A stretch of DNA of 64,000 bases. Origin: Winogradskyella forsetii (lineage in GTDB: Bacteria; Bacteroidota; Bacteroidia; Flavobacteriales; Flavobacteriaceae). Position 1 is the stretch's first letter. Each line of letters begins with the position of its first letter. The notes below the pieces were generated by a model. That model searched no databases and was not told the DNA's origin. It was given only the letters and a program-made list of their open reading frames with translations. The position numbers and the translations under genes are program-made. Where the stretch lies: NCBI RefSeq assembly GCF_013394595.1, contig NZ_CP053348.1, positions 3,506,501-3,570,500 on the forward strand, in the 5' to 3' direction. Positions 55,262 through 64,000 of the stretch are shown in pieces.

Positions 55262-56398
55262 TTATTCTAAATCTCCTATAACAATTCCTCTAGGATCTCC
55301 AGTCGCTGTAAACCACGCTTCAGCATTTGAACCATCCAAATCAGCACGCATCATTACATCTGTATCACGATCTCCCCAATAAATTTTATTTTCGTTTGCA
55401 TCGTACCCTATTCCATAAATGACTCTACCGATATTTACGGCAACAGTTGCAATACCTGTACCATCCAAATTAGCAGATTTCAATCGTATGTCTCCAGAAG
55501 CAACAAATTCATCATAGAATATTTTATCATCAATGACTTTGATACTTCCGCCTTCGATTACTGGAATAAGTTCTGTTTCCCCTGTACCATCTATATTCTT
55601 TACCCAAATTCCACCACTATAATTAATCCAGTAAACTTTACGATTTACCATATCTACAGAAATCCCATCAGGATCATTGGTTTGCCCTGTTACAAAATCT
55701 TCTATTTGTGTAGTATCTGAATCATCGATGTTTGCACGTTGAACGCCATTCCCTGTTGTCCAATACAATTGGTTATCCTGTTCATCTATCGCAATTCCAA
55801 ACGGTTGATCTACACCAACTCTAAAATCTTCAAAATCACTACCATCTAAGTTGGACCTGTAAATTTTATCTGCACCAATATCACTGATATACAACTTACT
55901 ATTCTGTTTGTCTATAGCCATTGCGTAAGACGATTGTGGCGCAATAGTACTTAAAGCTGTAAAAACAGGCGCTTCATTATTTATAAGGCCTTGGTAGACT
56001 TGAGCACCATCTGTATAATAAATTGGTACACCTGTCGCACTTGGATCTTTAATCACAATGGTCTTCGTAGTTTCGTTTATTTCTAAAGATTCAGATGTTG
56101 TAACCACTAAATTTACACTATAAGCACCAGGTGCTGTGTAAAAGTGAGTTGGGTTCTCTTGCGAAGCGGACTGTCCATCACCAAAATTCCAATAATACGT
56201 TACTGAACCTACAGTTGTTGGCACAATGGAATTATTTGTAAAGGTTACCGTTGCTGGTGCAAATTCTTCGTTATCGATAACAAAACTAAAATCTGGCACA
56301 GTACTCGCTGGCGGCACAGGAAAATCATCGTCTGAACACGACTGAACCATACCAAACGTAAGCAGTAGAGCCGTTATATAAATTAAATTCTTCATCAT
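55262..56398 (-). CDS. PKD/YWTD-propeller lipoprotein 1
   Basis: 378 residues. Lipoprotein signal with cysteine at residue 21 (MVQSCSDDD). One PKD domain (about residues 35-118; YYWNFGDGQSASQENPTH), then a propeller of YWTD-like blades, seen as LYISDIGADKIYRSNLDGS, LYWTTGNGVQRANIDDS, VYWINYSGGIWVKNIDG and IYWGDRDTDVMMRADLDGS. No enzyme motif. As a surface lipoprotein next to susD it is probably a substrate-binding protein. 7 bp after its paralogue and 5 bp before the cyanophycinase gene. Confidence 0.85.
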   Translation of the reverse strand: MMKNLIYITALLLTFGMVQSCSDDDFPVPPASTVPDFSFVIDNEEFAPATVTFTNNSIVPTTVGSVTYYWNFGDGQSASQENPTHFYTAPGAYSVNLVVTTSESLEINETTKTIVIKDPSATGVPIYYTDGAQVYQGLINNEAPVFTALSTIAPQSSYAMAIDKQNSKLYISDIGADKIYRSNLDGSDFEDFRVGVDQPFGIAIDEQDNQLYWTTGNGVQRANIDDSDTTQIEDFVTGQTNDPDGISVDMVNRKVYWINYSGGIWVKNIDGTGETELIPVIEGGSIKVIDDKIFYDEFVASGDIRLKSANLDGTGIATVAVNIGRVIYGIGYDANENKIYWGDRDTDVMMRADLDGSNAEAWFTATGDPRGIVIGDLE

Positions 56399-56405
56399 AT
56401 CAATT

Positions 56406-57752
56406 CTATTTTATTAAAGCTATTCCTCTAGGACTTGAAATTCCTGTTCTTAAAATTTGTCTATCTGACCCATCTAAATTAGCGCTATACAATTCACCAG
56501 AATCACGACCAGACCAATACAATGTACTTGTTTCATGGTCTATTTGCATACCATATATTCTAGTTCCTTCAGCATCTATAGTCTGAATGTTTGAACCGTC
56601 GAGATTGGCCACTTTAAGTAAGCCTTGATTTTGATCGTCGAAATAAATTTTATCATTAACAGTATCGACTAAAAGGGCGTAACCATAATTCCCAGTCACA
56701 ATGACATTAGGGTTTGTACCGTCTAAGTTTACTTCATAGATTTCTTCAACATTAACATCGTAAACGTACATTTTGCTGTTTTCGATATCCAACGAAATTG
56801 CTCTCCAAGACACACCAGATAATGAGAAGAAACCTATTTCTGGATTAGAACCATCTAAATTTGCTTTTGAAACGTTCCCATCATCATCTACCCAGTAGAT
56901 TTTGTTTCCTGCAACATCCAACGCAATCGCATAAGGATCACCAATATTTGAGGCGATGGCTTCGATTCCAGTACCATCTAAATTCATTCTCCAAATATTC
57001 CCGAAAGGATAGGTGTTAAAATCACTGAAATATAATTTCTCGTTGACCTCATCATAAGCCATACCAACACCACCTTTTCCAACAGCATTATAGACATCAC
57101 TCACAGTTCCAGAACCATCTAAAATGAGTTTTCTAACATACTCATCCCCTATTTCCATGTAATATAATTCTGCTGGATCTTCTGGTGCTTCACCTATAGT
57201 TATATCCTTAGTAACGGTTTGAGAACCAAAAGCACTACTCGCCGTTAAACTAACTGTAAACGTGCCAGCTGTAGGAAACGCAAATAGTGGATTTTCTTCT
57301 GTAGAAGTTGAATTAGCAACATCACCAAAGGACCAAGAATAGCTATCTCCACTCACTGATGTATTGTTGAACTGAACAGGAATGGTAGCAATAAGATCGT
57401 CTTCGTTTTCTACTGTAAATGAAGCTGAAGGCGTCACTGTAATTTGCATATTAGAAATTGTAGAACCACCAGCTCCTGTTGAAACTAAGCTTACCAGAAA
57501 TAGGTTACTTGTTTCATACGATTTCCTTGGCGAGACTTGATTTGACGTTGTACCATCACCAAAACTCCAAGCATAAGCTGTGGCATTTTGTGAGTTGTTA
57601 GTAAATTGTATTTCCTCTCCTACGGCAACTTCCATAGCACTTGCTGTAAACTCAGCCTGTGATTGTGGCGGTAAGGGATCATCTTCTTCACAAGTAAAAA
57701 AGGTGAATGACAAAATGGCTATAAAAATGTAGCTTAGAAAATTAGTTTTCAT
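56406..57752 (-). CDS. PKD/YWTD-propeller lipoprotein 2
   Basis: 448 residues from the ATG at 57752, which begins a lipoprotein signal with cysteine at about residue 21 (SFTFFTCEEDD); an in-frame ATG six codons earlier is less likely. Two PKD domains (YAWSFGDGTTSNQVSP and YSWSFGDVANSTSTEENP) precede a YWTD-like propeller (IYWVDDDGNVSKANLDGS, LYWSGRDSGELYSANLDGS). Related to lipoprotein 1 but with an extra PKD. It follows susD by 30 bp. Likely surface-exposed ligand binder. Confidence 0.85.
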   Translation of the reverse strand: MKTNFLSYIFIAILSFTFFTCEEDDPLPPQSQAEFTASAMEVAVGEEIQFTNNSQNATAYAWSFGDGTTSNQVSPRKSYETSNLFLVSLVSTGAGGSTISNMQITVTPSASFTVENEDDLIATIPVQFNNTSVSGDSYSWSFGDVANSTSTEENPLFAFPTAGTFTVSLTASSAFGSQTVTKDITIGEAPEDPAELYYMEIGDEYVRKLILDGSGTVSDVYNAVGKGGVGMAYDEVNEKLYFSDFNTYPFGNIWRMNLDGTGIEAIASNIGDPYAIALDVAGNKIYWVDDDGNVSKANLDGSNPEIGFFSLSGVSWRAISLDIENSKMYVYDVNVEEIYEVNLDGTNPNVIVTGNYGYALLVDTVNDKIYFDDQNQGLLKVANLDGSNIQTIDAEGTRIYGMQIDHETSTLYWSGRDSGELYSANLDGSDRQILRTGISSPRGIALIK

Positions 57753-57782
57753 AAAATTTATTTTAATCATGATCGTTAGTTT

Positions 57783-59111
57783 TTAGTATCCTGGATTTTG
57801 GACCATTCCTGGACTATTATTGGTTTGTATTTCGTCTAAAGGAATTGGAAAGCGTGTTTGATTACTATTAGTTACATTAGGTAAAACGGCAATAGCCCTA
57901 TCTGTTCTTACCAAATCAAACCAACGCTGCCCCTCAAAAGCAAATTCAATTTGCCTTTCTTTCTCTATTATTCTGAGTAATTGATCAACAGAAGATTCTG
58001 ATGTTGGTTGTAAATTTGCACGTGTTCTAATTTCGTTGATATCCGCTCTAACGGCTGCTAAATCTGGAGATGGAAGGTTTGCTTCCGCTTCTGCTCTTAC
58101 CAAATACATGTCCGCTAGTCGCAACACGATAAAATTATCCGCTCCTAGACTTAAATCGTCATACTTAATAGCATAAGCTTTGTCGCCTTCAAAAGCAATA
58201 CTTGCTTCAAATCTCTCATCATCAGCTTCATAAGCATCCAACAAACTCTGTGCAGGTGCTACTTCTCCTCTTCCATTTAGCGATGTTGGAAAGTTATACT
58301 CTGAAATGCGATTTCTTTCTAATTGTGTAAAAGCAATCTCAAAAATAGATTCAGCAGATGCATCGTCTGCAAAAATATCATCATAATTCTGAAGAAGGGT
58401 ATAACCACCTTCTGCAATAACTTCTGAGGCTAAGGTTTTAGCTTGCGTATATTCCTTTTTATATAAATATACTTTTGCCAATAATGCCTTAGCGGCATAT
58501 TTACCTGCTCTTACTTTAGTACTGGACGGCAGAAGATTATCTGCAGCAAAAATAAGATCATTAATTATTTGACTATAGACTTCTTCCTCAGTATTTCTCG
58601 ATACATCCAATCCATCAACACCAACTGTCGGCGCAACTTTAATTGGCACGCCTCCAAAATAGTTCAACAGATTAAAATGGTTCAAAGCCCTTATAAAGTA
58701 AAGTTCTGCTAAGGCTTCGTTCTTTTCCTCTTCTGTCATATCTGCAATCGTTGGTACTTTAGCAATTACATTATTTGCGACGTTAATACCGTCATAAGCA
58801 ATACTCCAAATACCATCTACAGAGCTATTTTCAGGTAAAATACTATTGTTATCTACTTCTGCGTAGGTTGCTGCAGTTGCAGCTAAGGGATGCGACAGAT
58901 TATCAGCTGCTAAATCTGAGAATATACCGAAAGTTCTTCCGTAATAACTCAAACTTTGAAAAGAAGCATATGCTCCCAAAATCCCCTTATCAATATCTTC
59001 TTTCGTCTTAAAAGCTTCTTCGGCAGAAATAGAATTCTGAGGTTCCGCATCTAAAACATCACAGGATACAGCCGTAACTAAAATTAAGGTTATATAAATT
59101 ATCTTTTTCAT
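57783..59111 (-). CDS. susD: SusD/RagB-family lipoprotein
   Basis: 442 residues. Lipoprotein signal with Cys17 (TAVSCDVLDAEP). SusD family features: the N-terminal AEEAFKTKEDIDKGILGAYASF, the EEKNEALAELYFIRALNHFNLL TPR segment and the C-terminal EKERQIEFAFEGQRWFDLVRTDRA. It caps the SusC pore on the outer membrane and captures ligand. 3 bp separate it from susC. The symbol denotes family membership only; the ligand is inferred to be a peptide. Confidence 0.93.
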   Translation of the reverse strand: MKKIIYITLILVTAVSCDVLDAEPQNSISAEEAFKTKEDIDKGILGAYASFQSLSYYGRTFGIFSDLAADNLSHPLAATAATYAEVDNNSILPENSSVDGIWSIAYDGINVANNVIAKVPTIADMTEEEKNEALAELYFIRALNHFNLLNYFGGVPIKVAPTVGVDGLDVSRNTEEEVYSQIINDLIFAADNLLPSSTKVRAGKYAAKALLAKVYLYKKEYTQAKTLASEVIAEGGYTLLQNYDDIFADDASAESIFEIAFTQLERNRISEYNFPTSLNGRGEVAPAQSLLDAYEADDERFEASIAFEGDKAYAIKYDDLSLGADNFIVLRLADMYLVRAEAEANLPSPDLAAVRADINEIRTRANLQPTSESSVDQLLRIIEKERQIEFAFEGQRWFDLVRTDRAIAVLPNVTNSNQTRFPIPLDEIQTNNSPGMVQNPGY

Positions 59112-59114
59112 TTT

Positions 59115-62100
59115 TTAAAATTTTAAATTAACACCTAAAGTGAATACTTGGGCTTGTGGATAGGTAAAGAAATCTGTTCCTATTACAGAATTATCATCAC
59201 CTCTATAATTGACCTCTGGATCTAAACCAGAATAGTTGGTAAACGTGAACAAGTTCTGTGCACTGACATACACTCTAAAACTTGAAAACATCGTTTTGTC
59301 CATAATATTTTTATCCAAGGTATAACCAATGGTTACGTTTTTTACTCTTAGGTATGAACCGTCTTCTATAAAGCGAGAAGAGACCCGTTTATTTTGGGTA
59401 GAAGCTATTGGATCTGTCGTCGCTCTAGGGATATCTGTAATATCACCCGGTTGCTGCCAACGTCTCGTCACATCTGCGACTTGGTTGTCGCCACCTTGCA
59501 ACGATTCTAAGAACAATCTAGAACCGTTAAATACATCGTTACCTTGCGAACCTTGTAAAAATATGGTCGCATCAATACCCTTATAAGTGAAATTATTGGT
59601 GAGACCATATATAAAATCCGGATGTGGATTACCAACAATTGTTCTATCTGCAGATGTAATTTGTCCATCAAAGTTAGTATCTGCATAAACGATATCGCCT
59701 GTTGAAGGATCTACTCCCAAGGATTCGTAACTATAGAAAATTCCGATGGGCTGCCCTTCCATAATTCTGTTACCGCCACGACCAATGTCATCAATTGGCT
59801 GATCGTTATAAAGTTCCAAAACCTTATTTCTATTTCCTGAAATGTTGAATTGGGTACTCCATTTGAATTTATCTCCAATAAAATTTCTTGTTTCTATAGA
59901 CAATTCAACTCCTTTATTCTCCACACTACCGACGTTTTCAGTTATAGAAGAAAAACCAGCAGAAGAAGGCAACGGTCTGCTTAACAACAAATCCTTAGTT
60001 TGTTTGTTGTAATAATCTGCGGTTAGTGTTAGTCTATCGTCAAATAAGCCCAAATTAATTCCAATATTAAATTGCGCTGTACTTTCCCATTTTAAATCTG
60101 GATTAGGGATATTGCTAGGAAAAATTGCTGGCTGACCATTATAAGATGTGTTTCCGTATAATTCTGAGAATAAAAATGGACTAATGTCATCGTTTCCTGT
60201 AAGACCATAGCTCACTCTTACTTTTAGATCTGAAATTGTTTTTTGTTCTTTTAAGAAATCTTCTTGAATCACTCTCCAAGCTATAGAAGCAGCTGGGAAA
60301 AAACCAGTTTGGTTATTCGTTCCAAATTTTGTTGACGTATCAAATCGTCCAGTAAAAGAGGCTATATATTTATCGTCATAGTTATAATTCAGTCTGCCCA
60401 AATAAGATCTAATGCCTTCATCTGTAGCATTGGCTGTAGCAGAAACGATAGTTGCCGCTGAACTTATATATTCTAAATCGTCATCTGCAAAATCCTGTCC
60501 TCTAATAAAGGAGGATCTGTATTGATATTTTTCAAATGAGTAACCAACTAAAGCCTCTACTTTATGTTTGTTAAACTTCTTCTTATATTTTAAAAGGTTA
60601 TTAGACACAATATTTGACACATTAGAATAGGATTCAAATCCCAAACCATTGTATCGTGCACCTTGAACCGTTCTTGTAGATTCGTAAGCATGTTCTCTAA
60701 AGTTTAAAAAATCAATTCCCCATTTTGTTGTGAATGTTAAACCCTCTATAATATCCCAGTCTAAATACACATTAGAATTGGTTCTGTATGAAAAATTCTG
60801 ATTAATGGCTTCGTTAGCAATCGATACCGCATTTGAATATGGTCCGTCCTGGTTATAAGAACCATCTTCATTATACACCGGAAAAATGGCTGGTGTAGAA
60901 ATACCATTAGGTAGAGGGCCATGCAAGGTTTGATCACTTTCAACACGGTTGGTTTTCGCATGAGTTAAACCTATACTGGTTCCCATTTTAACTTTTTCGG
61001 ACAATTGGTGATCTACGTTTACACGCGCATTAATTCTTTGATAATCTGTTCCTATTAAAATACCTTCTTGATCTAAAAAAGTTCCGCTTGCAAAAAATTG
61101 TGTTTTGTCCGACCCGCCTCTTGCAGAAACTTCGTAACTGTTAATAGACGCGTTTCTAAAAATAACGTCTTGCCAATCCGTATCAATGGTATTGCTTTCC
61201 ATATCTTCTGGAGTAAACACCGTGGAATTAGTAAGATCGTTTCTGTATTCCATCCATTCTCTGGCATTGAGCATATCTAATTTATTCCAAGCACGTTGAA
61301 CTCCTGTATAGACATTCACACTGACCACGGATTTCTGTTCCTTACCTCGTTTTGTGGTAATCAATACAATTCCGTTAGAACCTCTTGCTCCATAAATAGC
61401 AGTTGCGGAAGCATCTTTTAATATGCTTATAGATTCAATATCACTCGGGTTTAGATCAGTAAGTGCACTAGCACCTTGGCCAGAATAGCCAATACGTCCA
61501 AAATCTCCGGTTGTTACTGGAATACCATCAATAATATAAAGCGGTTGGTTAGAGCCACTAATAGAACTCAGACCACGAATTCTTACTGACATCTCTCCAC
61601 CAGGCGTTCCTGAATTTTGTTGCACCTGAACACCTGCTGCTTGGCCTTGAAGAAGACCATCTACGCTAGGAACAGGAATATCCTTAATCTGACTGGATTT
61701 AACAGAAGAAACTGCATCACTCAATAACGCTTTTTGTTCTGTACCGTAACCAATAATTACAATTTCACCTAAGGTGGCAGTATCCGTTAACAATTTAACT
61801 TCGACAGTGGTTTTGTTGGTAATATCAATTTCCTGTGTTGCAAAACCAATATAGGAAATCACTATGATCTTAGTGCTTTCAGGAACTGTTAAGCTAAAAT
61901 TACCATCAAAATCCGTTGCAACACCTATGTTTTTACCTTTAGCCTGTACTGTGGCTCCCATTAGCGGAGCTCCAGTATCGTCGAGAACTTTACCACTAAT
62001 GGTTTTTTCTTGTTGATTGATTTTTATATTGGATCCTTGCGCGTTACTATCAAGATTTTCCTTAATCACCACTTGTCTATCATTTAATTTATAAGATAGG

Positions 62101-62414
62101 TTTGTGCCTTTAAGGGCAGAATCTAAAATGGTAGTAACTGATGCATTCTTTAAGTTCAGCGTTACATTATATTTTAGAACATTGTCTTTGTAAAAAAATA
62201 TAAACTCACTTTTGCTCTGTATGTCCTTAAACAATACTTCTAGAGTAACGTTGTTTACGTTAACATCTATTTTTGTCTGCGCATTTGTGTTGTTCGCAAA
62301 AGCAGAACTCAGACCAATGGTTATTAATAGTAGAAAGATTCTCATAATATTTACCAAATAGTATCTCAAAGATTTTACGCTACCTAAAGCATAAAGGTTC
62401 TTATTTTTATTCAT
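59115..62414 (-). CDS. susC: SusC/RagA-family TonB-linked outer-membrane protein
   Basis: 1099 residues. A long N-terminal signal region is followed by a secretin/TonB STN domain (about residues 48-118), a carboxypeptidase regulatory-like domain (ISGKVLDDTGAPLMGATVQA), the plug (LLQGQAAGVQVQQNSGTPGG, SISGSNQPLYIIDGIPV, DPSDIES-type LNPSDIESISILKDASATA) and the barrel ending QVFTLGVNLKF. STN domain transporters signal to an anti-sigma factor, and the FecR gene lies just upstream. It imports the ligand across the outer membrane. An internal Met24 is an alternative start. Confidence 0.95.
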   Translation of the reverse strand: MNKNKNLYALGSVKSLRYYLVNIMRIFLLLITIGLSSAFANNTNAQTKIDVNVNNVTLEVLFKDIQSKSEFIFFYKDNVLKYNVTLNLKNASVTTILDSALKGTNLSYKLNDRQVVIKENLDSNAQGSNIKINQQEKTISGKVLDDTGAPLMGATVQAKGKNIGVATDFDGNFSLTVPESTKIIVISYIGFATQEIDITNKTTVEVKLLTDTATLGEIVIIGYGTEQKALLSDAVSSVKSSQIKDIPVPSVDGLLQGQAAGVQVQQNSGTPGGEMSVRIRGLSSISGSNQPLYIIDGIPVTTGDFGRIGYSGQGASALTDLNPSDIESISILKDASATAIYGARGSNGIVLITTKRGKEQKSVVSVNVYTGVQRAWNKLDMLNAREWMEYRNDLTNSTVFTPEDMESNTIDTDWQDVIFRNASINSYEVSARGGSDKTQFFASGTFLDQEGILIGTDYQRINARVNVDHQLSEKVKMGTSIGLTHAKTNRVESDQTLHGPLPNGISTPAIFPVYNEDGSYNQDGPYSNAVSIANEAINQNFSYRTNSNVYLDWDIIEGLTFTTKWGIDFLNFREHAYESTRTVQGARYNGLGFESYSNVSNIVSNNLLKYKKKFNKHKVEALVGYSFEKYQYRSSFIRGQDFADDDLEYISSAATIVSATANATDEGIRSYLGRLNYNYDDKYIASFTGRFDTSTKFGTNNQTGFFPAASIAWRVIQEDFLKEQKTISDLKVRVSYGLTGNDDISPFLFSELYGNTSYNGQPAIFPSNIPNPDLKWESTAQFNIGINLGLFDDRLTLTADYYNKQTKDLLLSRPLPSSAGFSSITENVGSVENKGVELSIETRNFIGDKFKWSTQFNISGNRNKVLELYNDQPIDDIGRGGNRIMEGQPIGIFYSYESLGVDPSTGDIVYADTNFDGQITSADRTIVGNPHPDFIYGLTNNFTYKGIDATIFLQGSQGNDVFNGSRLFLESLQGGDNQVADVTRRWQQPGDITDIPRATTDPIASTQNKRVSSRFIEDGSYLRVKNVTIGYTLDKNIMDKTMFSSFRVYVSAQNLFTFTNYSGLDPEVNYRGDDNSVIGTDFFTYPQAQVFTLGVNLKF

Positions 62415-62421
62415 AATTTTG
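62414..62421 (+). promoter_or_regulatory. -7 box of a plus-strand promoter opposite the susC leader
   Basis: TAATTTTG matches TAnnTTTG on the strand opposite susC, right at the susC start codon. A start near 62428 is predicted. No convincing -33 TTG was found. Confidence 0.4.
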
Positions 62422-62427
62422 TTTTAG

Positions 62428-62504
62428 TGGTTAATATTGCTGTTTTATACAGTGTTATTGATTTGTAAGCTAGAAGATGTTGGCGCATCTTCTAGTCTTT
62501 TTTT
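62428..62504 (+). ncRNA. Candidate cis-antisense RNA in the susC leader
   Basis: The plus strand has a TAnnTTTG box (62414-62421) and, about 50 nt on, a rho-independent terminator (62470-62504), giving a predicted RNA of about 77 nt with a small 5' hairpin (CTGT-TTTAT-ACAG) and no ORF. It would be fully complementary to the susC mRNA leader. This matches the layout of DonS-type antisense RNAs known between anti-sigma and susC genes of Bacteroides. Boundaries are inferred. Confidence 0.45.
62470..62504 (+). terminator. Plus-strand terminator between fecR and susC
   Basis: A 10-bp perfect stem CTAGAAGATG (62470-62479) / CATCTTCTAG (62486-62495) with loop TTGGCG, followed by TCTTTTTTT. The T run is on the plus strand, while both flanking genes are on the minus strand, so it ends some other transcript. 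Confidence 0.8.
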
Positions 62505-62536
62505 GGATTGGTGTTAATTTCAAATGATTGTTGGTT

Positions 62537-63601
62537 TTAGTTAATGATTAGTTTTTTATTGCTCGTTAATTTATAATCGAACTGTGCCGATTCTGCCTCC
62601 TTTATAATTTGCATGACGTGTTCCAAATCTTGACTGACATCTAAATAACCTGAAAACGATTGATTGGCTAAGTCGTTATCATTGATGGTGATTTCCACAT
62701 CATAATAGCGTGACAATTTCTTCATTATGGTTTTTAAAGGGTCATTTCTAAAAATGAAAACACCATCTCTCCAAGAAAAATAGGTTTCAACCTCAACGGT
62801 TGTCGTTTTTATTTGTTTCGCTTTTTTATGATATGTCGCTAATGTATTTGGTGCGATTTTTAATTCACTTTGGGAAGACATAAAATTATCAGTGGTATAG
62901 TGAAGCTTTATACTTCCACTTTTTAGCACTGTGAGTACAGCGTCATCATCTTTATAATTGCTTACGTTGAAAACCGTACCAAGAACCTCAATATCCTGAT
63001 CTTTTGACTTTACAATAAAAGGTTGATTCCTATTATGCTTAACTTCAAAGATCGCCTCACCATCAAGATAGACTTCTCGATTTCCTTCTAAAAACGTGGC
63101 GGGAAATATCAATTTAGTACCAGAGTTTAACCAAACCTTGCTTCCATCAGCCAACACAATTTCTGAACGTTTTCCATACGGAACAATCAACGTGTTAAAA
63201 ACAACATCCTTAGACGTTCCAACATTTTGATTTACCAATTTCGAATTTCCGATTGATACATTTTGACCATTGTCAGAATACGTTATTGCCGAATTTTCCT
63301 CAGTAATTTCAATATTCTTGGCATCGCCTAAAATGAGTTTCACTTCTTCAGTTTTTATCACATCTTTTGAAGCATTTACAAAAGTTTCAATTGGTGATAC
63401 GTCTTGTTTCGAATAGTCAAAAAGGAGTCCAACCGAAAACAACAGAATTATGGAGGCTGCCGCAAATCCAATAGCGTATTTTCTTCGTCGTTTCTTCTGA
63501 GCGTAAGCAAACACAGAGTTTTCTATCTTACGCTTTAAGCGCGATTTTTCTTCAGTTGAAATCTGATTAAAATTGATATCATTGGGTTGATTGTCTTTCA
63601 T
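62537..63601 (-). CDS. FecR-family anti-sigma factor
   Basis: 354 residues. N-terminal cytoplasmic part (about 1-42), one membrane span at about 43-62 (YAIGFAAASIILLFSVGLLF), then a periplasmic FecR domain with VWLNSGTKLIFPATF and EVYLDGEAIFEVKH. A C-terminal DUF4974-type segment follows (GVFIFRNDPLKTIMKKLSRYYDVEI). It holds the ECF sigma factor until the SusC STN domain signals ligand. Follows the sigma factor gene by 110 bp. Confidence 0.94.
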   Translation of the reverse strand: MKDNQPNDINFNQISTEEKSRLKRKIENSVFAYAQKKRRRKYAIGFAAASIILLFSVGLLFDYSKQDVSPIETFVNASKDVIKTEEVKLILGDAKNIEITEENSAITYSDNGQNVSIGNSKLVNQNVGTSKDVVFNTLIVPYGKRSEIVLADGSKVWLNSGTKLIFPATFLEGNREVYLDGEAIFEVKHNRNQPFIVKSKDQDIEVLGTVFNVSNYKDDDAVLTVLKSGSIKLHYTTDNFMSSQSELKIAPNTLATYHKKAKQIKTTTVEVETYFSWRDGVFIFRNDPLKTIMKKLSRYYDVEITINDNDLANQSFSGYLDVSQDLEHVMQIIKEAESAQFDYKLTSNKKLIIN

Positions 63602-63711
63602 TTGTATCTAAAACTTATTTGAAACAGAAGCTTATGAGGTTATCAAACTGAAGCTCCCTTATCTTAATAAGTAAAACATAGATAAGATATAGACAAAAAA
63701 TAAAAGAAATT

Positions 63712-64000
63712 TTAAGAAAATAAATAGAGTAAAAAATAAAAAACAACGACCATACGCTTTCTCAGAGCTTTTATTGCCCTATAAACTAAGGTTCTTGAGG
63801 TTTGAATTGAGACATTCATCACTTGGGCAATGTCTTCATACTCTCTTTCTTCGGTAAATCTTAAATACAACCCTTGCCGTTGCTTATGACTCAAAGAATT
63901 TATAGCTTTTGACAATCTAAATGCTCTTTCATTACCTACTTCAGTCGCTATTATTTCATCTTCAATTGAATTTGAATGTGCACTAGCATGAACATTATCA
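63712..64000 (-). CDS. ECF RNA polymerase sigma factor, C-terminal part
   Basis: The 5' end is beyond the window; the frame is open to base 64000. The visible ~95 residues include the end of the region 2-4 linker (IEDEIIATEVGNERAFRLS) and region 4 helix-turn-helix: INSLSHKQRQGLYLRFTEER, YEDIAQVMNVSIQTSRTLVYRAI. A hydrophobic tail (VVVFYFLLYLFS) follows, as in some Bacteroidota ECF factors. It probably directs transcription of the susC cluster, released by the FecR protein encoded next. Confidence 0.88.
   Translation of the reverse strand, partial: DNVHASAHSNSIEDEIIATEVGNERAFRLSKAINSLSHKQRQGLYLRFTEEREYEDIAQVMNVSIQTSRTLVYRAIKALRKRMVVVFYFLLYLFS

Noticed and set aside
51589..64000. Polysaccharide utilization locus
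   Set aside because: The architecture fits, but no glycoside hydrolase, lyase or carbohydrate esterase is present; the enzymes are peptidases.
1..64000. tRNA and rRNA genes
   Set aside because: Intergenic regions were read for T-loop (GGTTCGA) and acceptor pairing and for rRNA-like sequence; none was convincing.

Overview
The window looks like chromosome from a marine-type member of Flavobacteriaceae (Bacteroidota). Evidence seen directly: low GC; several TAnnTTTG-type promoter boxes; a SusC/SusD pair; two proteins with type IX secretion (T9SS) C-terminal sorting domains; GLPGLI-family proteins; an ABC permease fused to an M1 peptidase; many lipoproteins and carboxypeptidase-regulatory-like/TonB-linked outer-membrane proteins. 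The genus cannot be fixed from this; Winogradskyella/Psychroserpens-like relatives are a guess.

Layout. 1-17.3 kb is mostly housekeeping: the end of metK, an ABC exporter with a permease-peptidase fusion, a 2TM-dihydrofolate reductase fusion, a CBM48 protein, thyA with a TonB-C-like protein, a nucleoside transporter, a bifunctional nuclease, etfBA, pdhB and a DUF5686 outer-membrane protein. 17.3-22.5 kb holds small secreted proteins, an RDD gene interrupted by a stop codon, and adjacent soluble and membrane pyrophosphatases. 22.6-33 kb holds a large lipoprotein and a cluster made of a TonB-dependent receptor-like protein, three GLPGLI paralogues and a small secreted protein, divergent from a two-component system. 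33-51.5 kb holds nucleoside and polyphosphate metabolism, a T9SS protein built from three almost identical 684-bp repeats, fabD, lspA, galE, a sugar aminotransferase, Kdo transferase and alkB. 51.6-64 kb is one minus-strand catabolic region: ECF sigma factor, FecR anti-sigma factor, SusC, SusD, two PKD/YWTD lipoproteins, a canonical cyanophycinase, an M20 peptidase and a second T9SS-exported S51 peptidase.

How genes work together. thyA and folA both belong to the thymidylate/folate cycle, and the CNT transporter, deoxynucleoside kinase and thyA fit nucleoside salvage. ppk1 and the two pyrophosphatases handle phosphoanhydrides. galE, the aminotransferase and Kdo transferase fit envelope glycan synthesis. 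The 51.6-64 kb region has the architecture of a polysaccharide utilization locus but carries peptidases in place of glycosidases; the best reading is uptake and breakdown of cyanophycin or a related isoaspartyl peptide. A probable short antisense RNA with its own promoter and terminator lies between fecR and susC. The GLPGLI/receptor/two-component cluster is a second uncharacterised envelope system, with three GTTAAC hexamers at exact 10-bp spacing in its divergent promoter region.

No rRNA, tRNA, CRISPR array, transposase or prophage was recognised.
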